The position numbers and the translations under genes were made by a program. 48,161 nucleotides of DNA from positions 1 through 48,161 of the forward strand of contig NZ_BJCF01000037.1 of assembly GCF_005402965.1 (NCBI RefSeq), given 5' to 3'. This stretch comes from Dolichospermum planctonicum (GTDB lineage: Bacteria; Cyanobacteriota; Cyanobacteriia; Cyanobacteriales; Nostocaceae). Below the pieces are notes generated by a model. That model saw only the letters and a program-made list of their open reading frames with translations. It ran no database searches and was not told the DNA's origin. The first letter of the stretch is position 1. Each line of letters starts with the position of its first letter. This document shows, one piece after another, positions 39,449-45,994 of this stretch.

Positions 39449-40363
39449 TTAAATAATCTTTATACTTTGAGAAATAAAATCAATATAGGGAGATTTCTGT
39501 GCCATACCTATTCCTATATGCGTTCCATATACTCCTTGATTCATAATGGAGTTTATCTGCCAATTCAGATTTTTTTCAATATTTTTGTTACAGCCAAAGC
39601 CTATCTCAGTAAAACTCAAGTTACGTTCTAAACCATAATCCATTTCCAGTAATATGGAAGTTTCATCCCTACCATCTAAAATGAGATGAGTTATAGTATT
39701 ATCTTCGATATGAATATATTTTTCTTGACTTGAATTGACCTTCTCAAGTAAATATGTCAAAGCATCCTGGTGACGTTCTCTCACTTGTGGGTTTGCACAA
39801 GCGTAAATTATGCCATCAAAAAAGAAAGTTCCATCTAGTGAAAAACTTGATTTATCACTTTGAATATTGACTATTCCGCTTTCTAGCATTTCAGAAATGG
39901 AGTAAAACGATCCTGGTTCTAACTCATCTTCAGTATTTATAACTTCTAAACTTTCTGACAATAAGCACTTTAATTTAGTCCCTCTCTGATCAGATAAATA
40001 TAATTCATCTTCCACTTCAGCAATTTGCTCATAAGTGTTAGCTCTTAACTCTAATACTTGTGTTAGATCACAAGAGAGAAGTTGCTCGAATGAATAAGCG
40101 AGAATTTGAGGATTTATATCATACCTAACTGCTAGTAGATGGATAATCGTACTTTTGGAATTATGAGATAGCTGTATAAGTCGATCATGATATCTATAAT
40201 CTGAAATTACAGCAAATGCTAATTGTTGACTAGCAAAATCGTAATCATCAAATAAAATAGTTTGATATCCTTGCTCTTGAAAATAATAATTAAGATCATT
40301 GCTATCAACAAGGATAGGAATTTTTTTATTAACTAAGGAATAATGAAAACGTATGGCATTCAT
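39449..40363 (-). CDS. M29-aminopeptidase-like protein, copy 2, metal ligands lost
   Basis: 304 residues and collinear with 36924-37838 over the whole length (for example DSNDLNYYFQEQGYQTILFD and SSFSLDGTFFFDGI). At the positions matching copy 1, Glu276 is Gln, His293 is Tyr (KSPYIDFI), while Glu253, His282 and Asp295 are kept. Loss of two likely metal ligands argues for a peptide-binding, non-catalytic role. It lies beyond the divergent methyltransferase, on the minus strand, at the edge of the cluster. A copied pyrF fragment lies 66 bases upstream. Confidence 0.7.
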   Translation of the reverse strand: MNAIRFHYSLVNKKIPILVDSNDLNYYFQEQGYQTILFDDYDFASQQLAFAVISDYRYHDRLIQLSHNSKSTIIHLLAVRYDINPQILAYSFEQLLSCDLTQVLELRANTYEQIAEVEDELYLSDQRGTKLKCLLSESLEVINTEDELEPGSFYSISEMLESGIVNIQSDKSSFSLDGTFFFDGIIYACANPQVRERHQDALTYLLEKVNSSQEKYIHIEDNTITHLILDGRDETSILLEMDYGLERNLSFTEIGFGCNKNIEKNLNWQINSIMNQGVYGTHIGIGMAQKSPYIDFISQSIKII

Positions 40364-40428
40364 TTAGAACTTTGTTCCTGCTTTGATTGGTGATAAAAAT
40401 TACTAAGCTTTATTTTTGAACGTCGAGA

Positions 40429-40576
40429 CAATCATAGTATTGGGATGTGATTTCTGGGAATATCACTCAGGGAGCATTTCTGGATAAGGAGCTAGTCCTA
40501 TAAACAGTAAACTTTGATTTTGGGCGATCGCTCCATTTAGCTTATCATAGAAGTTCATAAATTTTCCTGGCAATAT
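40429..40576 (-). pseudogene. Duplicated fragment of the pyrF 5' end
   Basis: 148 bases matching 32290-32437 with five mismatches. It keeps the ribosome binding site and ATG (40558). The frame reads MNFYDKLNGAIAQNQSLLFI, then GLAPYPEMLPE, and ends at TGA after 31 codons (40463-40465), where the parent has ERY. It is a detached start region. Confidence 0.95.
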
Positions 40577-40779
40577 TCTCAGACCGAATTTATGTGCGGC
40601 TGCACAGAAAGATGAAGGCGATTAATTATAATAGGACTTACGCAAAAACCCTCTCAAACTCTCATTCCTCTGTGATCTCTGTGTTCTGGCGTGGTTCGTT
40701 TTTAGTAACCTGTGCCTAAGTCCTAATTTAAACTCAACACATCCCTTTTTATCTGCGCTTATTTGCGTTTATCTCATGC

Positions 40780-40806
40780 GTTAGCGAAGCTTACCGAAGG
40801 TATCGC
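40780..40806. repeat. Dispersed repeat GTTAGCGAAGCTTACC..., copy 2
   Basis: 27 bases, two mismatches to 19395-19421. Confidence 0.75.
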
Positions 40807-40853
40807 CCTGGCAACTGCTATAATAATTGGTTAGTGAGTTATGAGAACAAGTC

Positions 40854-41099
40854 ATGCCTGAGCTAAAAGTTAGTATCAGTGAAACCACACATAAAACTCT
40901 ACTAACAATGGTAGAGGACTCTGGTGAGACAATTCAATCAGTTTTAGATCGAGCTATTGAGAATTATCGCAGGTCTTTGTTTCTGACACGAGCCAATGAA
41001 GCTTTTACTGTTTTAAGGCAGAATGAAACACTGTGGCAAGAGGAGGTTTCTGAGAGACAGTTATGGGAGCAAACTATAGCGGACGGGGTTGAAGGTTAG
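40854..41099 (+). CDS. MazE-like antitoxin (ribbon-helix-helix type)
   Basis: 81 residues. The N-terminus (LKVSISETTHKTLLTMVEDS, then GETIQSVLDRAIENYRRS) fits a ribbon-helix-helix DNA-binding domain. The C-terminal third (LWQEEVSERQLWEQTIADGV) would wrap the toxin. Its TAG stop overlaps the toxin's GTG start by one base. The role follows from fold and from the MazF-like partner. Confidence 0.8.
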   Translation: MPELKVSISETTHKTLLTMVEDSGETIQSVLDRAIENYRRSLFLTRANEAFTVLRQNETLWQEEVSERQLWEQTIADGVEG

Positions 41100-41440
41100 T
41101 GGCACAAATCGCTAGAGGGGAGATATGGCTAGTAGACCTTAATCCTGTGCGCGGACATGAACAAGCTGGTAAACGCCCTTGTTTAATTATTTCAGTGGAT
41201 CTATTTAATCAAGGTGCATCTGGTTTAGTAGTTGTGTTACCGATTACATCGAAAGATAAAGGAATCCCCTTTCACGTAAAAATTAACTCTCCAGAGGGAG
41301 GGATGAAAACCCAAAGTTTTATTAAATGTGAAGACGTTAGATCAATCTCTGTGGAACGTCTGGATAAGTGCTGGGGAAATGTGTCTTCAGGGACACTAGC
41401 AGAAGTGGAAGACAGACTAAAAATTTTGATGGGATTGTAG
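41099..41440 (+). CDS. MazF/PemK family toxin (endoribonuclease)
   Basis: 113 residues from GTG 41099. Diagnostic MazF strands: ARGEIWLVDLNPVRGHEQAG, then KRPCLIIS, VVVLPITSK, and SFIKCEDVRSISVERL with the conserved catalytic-side Arg and Thr/Ser. It cleaves mRNA at specific sites when freed from its antitoxin. Length is normal and all motifs are intact. Confidence 0.9.
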   Translation: MAQIARGEIWLVDLNPVRGHEQAGKRPCLIISVDLFNQGASGLVVVLPITSKDKGIPFHVKINSPEGGMKTQSFIKCEDVRSISVERLDKCWGNVSSGTLAEVEDRLKILMGL

Positions 41441-41552
41441 TTTATTGCTGACTATTTAAAAGAAAATTGCGATCGCTCTCCTCTAGTTTATCTCATGGTA
41501 ATCGCTTTCCTCACCACAGCGATCGCCCTGATGCAAATCAAAAAGGCAGAGG

Positions 41553-41738
41553 TTAAGAAAGAATAAACCACGCAGCAATAACGGCTGAATGTTTGGAAAA
41601 TGAAAGTCCCTTACCTTCTAAAAATGCTTCTGCAATGTAGAACATGGCGTAGTCTGGGGAGTTGTTGGCAAGTAGGAGTTTTGCAGCTTCTCAACTCTGT
41701 TGGGCTTTGAGGAGGAGTTCCCGTTGTTCGTCGGTCAT
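41553..41738 (-). pseudogene. HEPN-domain toxin remnant (nonsense codon, deletion, truncation)
   Basis: The frame from ATG 41738 reads MTDEQRELLLKAQQS, then TGA (41691-41693), then [21 protein letters not shown] and [20 protein letters not shown] before TAA. HEPN proteins of this kind read QQSLEAAKLL and have about six more residues (ASRAYY, the conserved Rx4-6 region) before [10 protein letters not shown]. So there is a stop codon, a small in-frame deletion and a lost C-terminus. The ATG overlaps the stop of the nucleotidyltransferase gene (ATGA), the usual order of the pair. Confidence 0.8.
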
Positions 41739-42055
41739 AGAAGAACGCCTTCTTTACGGATATTACGCAGCAAAGAGCCGTTGCGGGTTTGATAGTGGGT
41801 TTCATCCATGAAAAGACAGCTAATGACAACATCATAATCTAGGGAAAGATCAGCGATCGCTTTACCTGTGCGTTTGATTTCTTCACCGGGGTTAACAGGA
41901 GACTTCAGCACCACCAACACATCTATATCTGATCCGGGTTCTGCATCACCACGGGCTTGAGAACCAAAGAGGGTAAGGTGTTGCAAGCGATCGCCATACA
42001 GGTCATAAAGTTCTTTTTTTAGGCGAGTGAGAATAGGCTAAAGGTGAATATTCAT
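41735..42055 (-). pseudogene. MNT-type nucleotidyltransferase antitoxin with nonsense codon
   Basis: The family start is ATG 42055 (MNIHL), followed by TAG at 42038-42040 where Gln (CAG) is expected. Then the frame stays open: PILTRLKKELYDLYGDRLQH, then LTLFGSQARGDAEPGSDIDV, which holds the catalytic GSxARGxxxxxSDxD motif. A shorter product from a TTG at 41986 could still be made and would keep the motif. In intact pairs this enzyme AMPylates and silences the HEPN RNase toxin. Confidence 0.75.
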
Positions 42056-42350
42056 GGACAGGAAAAGGAAAATGATTGCAAATCTTGGTTTTATTGTAGA
42101 GGGGCGAACTGACAAGTCAGTGCTTACGCTATCGCTTATTTGGTCGCAGATATCACTCTCATGCAAATAAAAAAGGTGCGTTAATGAGTAATAGGACAAA
42201 ATTAATTACACAAAAATATAGTCTGAAATCCTTGATTGGCAAAGAATTAGTAACTAACCAATATGTAATTAATTTTGTCGTTGTACTTAAAATGTAATTC
42301 TACAAAAAGGGCGATTATACTATGGAATTTTAAGTATTGCAAGATCAGAA
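42056..42350. other. 295-bp spacer with fragmentary sequence and an inverted-repeat element
   Basis: LMQIKK-encoding fragments at 42158-42180 echo a similar stretch at 41530-41550, suggesting duplicated debris. The inverted-repeat element is at 42195-42279. No gene seen. Confidence 0.5.
42195..42279. mobile_element. 85-bp element with perfect 16-bp terminal inverted repeats
   Basis: GACAAAATTAATTACA at 42195-42210 and its exact reverse complement at 42264-42279 enclose 53 bases. This size and layout suggest a MITE-like non-autonomous element or a large transcript hairpin. No target-site duplication is clear. Confidence 0.45.
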
Positions 42351-42815
42351 TTATCGAAATTGCCTCCAGTCAATCTTCTCTATCAGGCTAAGTTTTGGAA
42401 TATCTTGCACCGCTTTATGAAAGTCGTCAGTTTTTGCCAACACATCAAATAAAGTCAAAAGATGAATATTTACTTCTTCAATGTGAGGATGCTTAAATAA
42501 TCTTTTGGCAAAAGTCTTCTTATATCCTTTCCCTGCGAGCATTATGCAAACCACTGCATGATGATACATTATATCAGCATATAAAAGCTTGGCATGATCA
42601 ACATTGAGTTCTGAGTGACTAAGTTTGCTCTGAAAGTAAACTAAGCGATTATTTTCATCAAACATCACTCCATCTATACCACCATCAGGACCACGAGGTC
42701 CAGGATTAAAACCTAAAATTTGTGCAAAATTGCGCCCTATTTCCTGTTTTCGCCTTGAGCTAGTTCTTATAATGCCCAACGCAATATTATATGCATTATA
42801 CTGATACTGATCCAT
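42351..42815 (-). CDS. PD-(D/E)XK-like nuclease domain protein
   Basis: 154 residues from ATG 42815 (MDQYQYNAYNIALGIIRTSS); a TTG three codons earlier directly follows the previous stop. The segment FNPGPRGPDGGIDGVMF, then VYFQSKLSHSELNVDH, has the Asp...(12-13)...Gln-x-Lys spacing of restriction-endonuclease-like (Mrr-type) active sites. The rest (HHAVVCIMLAGKGYKKTFAK) is an alternating strand-helix pattern. It is the third gene of an operon with a ParA-like ATPase. A DNA-cleaving role is inferred from the motif only. Confidence 0.6.
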   Translation of the reverse strand: MDQYQYNAYNIALGIIRTSSRRKQEIGRNFAQILGFNPGPRGPDGGIDGVMFDENNRLVYFQSKLSHSELNVDHAKLLYADIMYHHAVVCIMLAGKGYKKTFAKRLFKHPHIEEVNIHLLTLFDVLAKTDDFHKAVQDIPKLSLIEKIDWRQFR

Positions 42816-42824
42816 ACAGTGCAA

Positions 42825-43331
42825 TTATTTCCAAATCACAGATGGCAAATCATTTGAGACTAGACGAGAGTAAAGTAGATCAAGACCCGCATTCAAATAA
42901 ACAAACTGGGCATCTGCATCTTTAATACTGCACTCAAGTAAGATATTTAGCACTGGCTCATGAATTTTCAAAGAAACATACTCCTCATCTAATTGCATAG
43001 ACTCAATGCGTAATCGTAGCTCTTCAGCAGATAATTTTCTTTGCTTTGCCTCAGTGTATGCGTAAGCAAGTGCCATATTAAGTAAAATATTCTCCTCTAT
43101 GAGTAACCGTTTTTCCAATTCACAGAGCCTACTTTTTCCGTCTTTCCCAATACGCAACGATGTAGGATGCATTGTTCCTTGACGCAGTGATTCATGAGCA
43201 GCTGACTTAGCAATTCCAGCAATATATTCATGTTGCGTTTGCTTTAACTCATCTTTATTGCGCTCCGCGAGATTAGGATCTCGAACCTTTTTAGGTGGTA
43301 AGGTAGAAGGGTGTTGTTGAATTTCTGCCAT
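42825..43331 (-). CDS. Unknown helical partner protein in ParA-like operon
   Basis: 168 residues from ATG 43331 (MAEIQQHPSTLPPKKVRDPN), with GGAG 8 bases upstream inside the end of the ParA gene. It is highly charged and helical: ERNKDELKQTQHEYIAGIAK, then LRIGKDGKSRLCELEKRLLI, then AEELRLRIESMQLDEEYVSL. I do not recognise a family. It sits where a ParB or adaptor protein would be encoded but shows no ParB nuclease or HTH motif. It lies 5 bases from the upstream gene and about 9 bases from the nuclease-like gene, so all three are one transcription unit. Confidence 0.65.
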   Translation of the reverse strand: MAEIQQHPSTLPPKKVRDPNLAERNKDELKQTQHEYIAGIAKSAAHESLRQGTMHPTSLRIGKDGKSRLCELEKRLLIEENILLNMALAYAYTEAKQRKLSAEELRLRIESMQLDEEYVSLKIHEPVLNILLECSIKDADAQFVYLNAGLDLLYSRLVSNDLPSVIWK

Positions 43332-43336
43332 TTTGG

Positions 43337-44002
43337 TTACTCCATAACCGCTTGTTCGTAGTATTCCCAAAGATGTTCGTAACCAGGTTCGCTCCACAAA
43401 TAGTCATAATTGATGAAAACTGCTGTACCTGCTTGGATTGGAATCCACTCAACAGGCTTAAGCACTTCATAATCACTGAAGTCATTGTCAACATACTTCT
43501 TAAAATCAGCCTGTTCAACTCCAATGGGCAACACCTTTACACGTACGGGAGAACCGATTACAGGACTAGCTTGCTTTAAAGCCAAGAGCATATCATTTAA
43601 GTGTACAAAAGAACCAATATCATCCCGTTTCACTCCTAGCAAAACCAAATCTGGTTTAACTTCAAAGAGAATATTGAAGATGTTAGGTAAGTCTGTAGCA
43701 ATATCAACAACTATATGCTCGAATGACTTATCATTCGCAACCTTCCCTATACTTGTTGCCAAACGAGTTGGATTTTTATCATCTCGCTCACTTACAACAG
43801 TGAGCATACCTTCTTGAAGTGTAAGATGCTCACCTTTAGGTTTGGGCAATGATCCTTCGCTGAAGAACTTAAAACTGTCCGCTTGTGAGTCTCCATCAAT
43901 AAGAAGAGTTTTAAAACCATTGCCAACAAATACTCCAGTCACATGAATTGCTGTTGTTGTCTTGCCAACGCCACCTTTATGGTGAACACATAAAACCTTC
44001 AT
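43337..44002 (-). CDS. ParA/MinD-like ATPase
   Basis: 221 residues from ATG 44002 (MKVLCVHHKGGVGKTTTAIH); an upstream in-frame start adds 17 unlikely residues. The deviant Walker A is KGGVGKTTTAIHV. Switch I region is LLIDGDSQADSFKF, and a Walker B-like strand HIVVDIATDLPNIF follows. Conserved PDLVLLGVKRDDIGSFVHLN fits the single-domain ParA-like proteins carried by plasmids and mobile elements. It probably forms an ATP-dependent dimer that positions or regulates a partner, here the two downstream proteins. Neighbouring broken toxin genes suggest an accessory island. Confidence 0.85.
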   Translation of the reverse strand: MKVLCVHHKGGVGKTTTAIHVTGVFVGNGFKTLLIDGDSQADSFKFFSEGSLPKPKGEHLTLQEGMLTVVSERDDKNPTRLATSIGKVANDKSFEHIVVDIATDLPNIFNILFEVKPDLVLLGVKRDDIGSFVHLNDMLLALKQASPVIGSPVRVKVLPIGVEQADFKKYVDNDFSDYEVLKPVEWIPIQAGTAVFINYDYLWSEPGYEHLWEYYEQAVME

Positions 44003-44203
44003 AAATAAAACTAAACCCTGTTTTTGTTCTATTTTTGAATTGTAGCATAACAAAACACCTGAGCTTTGACGATAGATGAAGTATAGCTAAAAATATTCAA
44101 TTTTGAAAGGAAAATTTAATCCTCAAGGCAAATTCAGAAAAAAGTCAATTAGTCTGAATTTTAGTTACAGTTAGATCACAAATAAATCGTGAGGGGTGAT
44201 ACT

Positions 44204-45799
44204 ATGCGTGTTTTGCTAGTTTATCCAATATTTCCAAAAACCTTTTGGTCTTATGAGAAAATTCTGGCGCTGGTTGACAGAAAGGTGTTATTACCACCTT
44301 TGGGTTTAGTAACGGTAGCGGCAATTTTACCCCAAGAATGGGAATTTAAACTTGTAGATCGTAACATTCGCGCTGCCACAGAGGAAGAGTGGGCATGGGC
44401 AGATATGGTGATTTTTTCTGCCATGATTGTTCAAAAACAAGACTTATTGGCACAAATTCGAGAAGCGAAAAAACGCGGTAAGTTGGTAGCTTTAGGTGGT
44501 CCTTATCCCACCTCCACACCCCATGAAGTGGAAGCAGCAGGGGCAGATTTCCTCATTCTCGACGAGGGAGAAATTACTTTACCCATGTTTGTGGAAGCGG
44601 TACAACGGGGAGAAAAATCTGGAGTTTTCCGGGCTACAGAAAAGCCTGATGTCACAACTACACCCATTCCCCGTTTTGATTTATTAGATTTCAGCGCCTA
44701 TGATATGATGTCGGTGCAGTTTTCCCGGGGTTGTCCCTTCCAGTGCGAATTTTGCGACATCATTGTTTTATATGGACGCAAACCGAGAACTAAAACCCCT
44801 GCACAACTTTTAGCCGAGTTAGATTATCTCTATAAGTTGGGTTGGCGGCGGGGTGTTTTCATGGTAGATGATAACTTTATTGGCAACAAACGTAATGTAA
44901 AATTGTTGCTCAAAGAGTTAAAAGTTTGGATGGAACAACATCAATATCCTTTCAATTTTGACACAGAAGCTTCCATTGATTTGGCACAAGATGCCGAAAT
45001 GATGGAATTGATGGTAGATTGTGGTTTTAAAGCGGTATTTTTGGGTATTGAAACCCCAGATGAAGATAGTTTACAACTAACTAAGAAGTTCCAAAATACT
45101 CGCAGTTCCTTAGCTGAATCTGTAGAAACTATTATTAAAGCAGGTTTGCGACCCATGGCTGGGTTTATTATTGGCTTTGATGGTGAAAAGTCCGGTGCAG
45201 GCGATCGCATTGTCCGCTTCGCTGAATTAGCAGCCATCCCTTCTACAACCTTTGCTATGTTACAAGCATTACCCAACACTGCATTGTGGCATCGGTTGAA
45301 AAAAGAAGGAAGATTACGGGAAAATCAAGATGGGAACATCAATCAAACCACATTGATGAACTTCATTCCTACCCGTCCTTTAGAAGAATTAGCTAGGGAA
45401 TATGTGGAGGCTTTCTGTGCTTTATATGACCCAGTTGCCTATTTAGACCGCACCTATCGCTGTTTTATGATGTTAGGTTCAGCTAAATACACAGTACCAG
45501 CAAAAATGCCAGAATGGGTAGTTGTCAGAGCCTTACTAATTGTAATTTGGCGACAAGGATTTAAACGACAAACTCGCTGGAAATTCTGGCATCACTTCTT
45601 TAGTATTCTCAAGCATAACCCGAAAGTGGTTGAACAATACGTTTCTACCTGCGCCCACATTGAGCATTTTATGGAATACCGGCAAATTGTCCGCGACGAA
45701 ATCGAAAGTCAATTAGCTGCGTATTTAGCCCAAGGTGCGGAAAAACCCTATATACTCGTTAAAGAACAAGCAGCCGAAAAAGTAGAAGCAGTAATTTAG
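44204..45799 (+). CDS. B12-binding radical SAM protein, copy 1
   Basis: 531 residues from ATG 44204 (MRVLLVYPIFPKTFWSYEKI), with GAGGGG 7 bases before it; a GTG at 44189 is an unlikely alternative. The N-terminal cobalamin-binding Rossmann domain covers about 1-135 (PPLGLVTVAAILPQEWEFKL, VALGGPYPTSTP, DEGEITLP). The radical SAM core has the [4Fe-4S] motif CPFQCEFC near residue 180. Then come VFMVDDNFIGNKRNVKLLLK, GFKAVFLGIETPDEDSL and GFIIGFDGEKSGAGDRIVRF. The C-terminal ~150 residues match the DUF4070-type extension. Substrate unknown; the class often performs methylations or C-C chemistry. Confidence 0.9.
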   Translation: MRVLLVYPIFPKTFWSYEKILALVDRKVLLPPLGLVTVAAILPQEWEFKLVDRNIRAATEEEWAWADMVIFSAMIVQKQDLLAQIREAKKRGKLVALGGPYPTSTPHEVEAAGADFLILDEGEITLPMFVEAVQRGEKSGVFRATEKPDVTTTPIPRFDLLDFSAYDMMSVQFSRGCPFQCEFCDIIVLYGRKPRTKTPAQLLAELDYLYKLGWRRGVFMVDDNFIGNKRNVKLLLKELKVWMEQHQYPFNFDTEASIDLAQDAEMMELMVDCGFKAVFLGIETPDEDSLQLTKKFQNTRSSLAESVETIIKAGLRPMAGFIIGFDGEKSGAGDRIVRFAELAAIPSTTFAMLQALPNTALWHRLKKEGRLRENQDGNINQTTLMNFIPTRPLEELAREYVEAFCALYDPVAYLDRTYRCFMMLGSAKYTVPAKMPEWVVVRALLIVIWRQGFKRQTRWKFWHHFFSILKHNPKVVEQYVSTCAHIEHFMEYRQIVRDEIESQLAAYLAQGAEKPYILVKEQAAEKVEAVI

Positions 45800-45841
45800 A
45801 GTATGGTTGTTCTTACTTGCGGTTCAATTATATCTTATGCT

Positions 45842-45859
45842 CGGCGAATAAATTCGCCG
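45842..45859 (+). terminator. Hairpin CGGCGAAT-AA-ATTCGCCG between the radical SAM genes
   Basis: A perfect 8-base stem, about 43 bases after the first gene's stop. There is no T run; it may end or attenuate transcription between the paralogues. Confidence 0.5.
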
Positions 45860-45994
45860 TTGGCACTTCCTCCACCGTCTAAAGCCAAGTGGCTTCCATG
45901 TCTTTCGGGGATTTTCTTGTGAACAATATTTCCTATCTTCAGTCTTTGTTTAAAATCAAACTACAAGCAAAATTCAGGGTTGACAATTAATATC

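Larger units (their letters stand above)
40364..40853. other. 490-bp intergenic region made largely of repeats
   Basis: Contains the pyrF 5' fragment (40429-40576), an inverted GAACCACAGAGG-type repeat (about 40670-40711), ATCTGCGxTT-type units (about 40751-40775) and the GTTAGCGAAGCTTACC repeat (40780-40806). No intact gene. Confidence 0.8.

Noticed and set aside
41494-41566. Small membrane-like frame ([23 protein letters not shown])
   Set aside because: Very short, rich in GCGATCGC repeat sequence, no ribosome binding site; a similar scrap lies at 42120-42182, so it was treated as debris.
42195-42279. End of a Tn7-like CRISPR-associated transposon
   Set aside because: The GACAAAATTAAT motif is only vaguely similar to such ends, and there are no tnsB, tnsC, tniQ or cas genes nearby.
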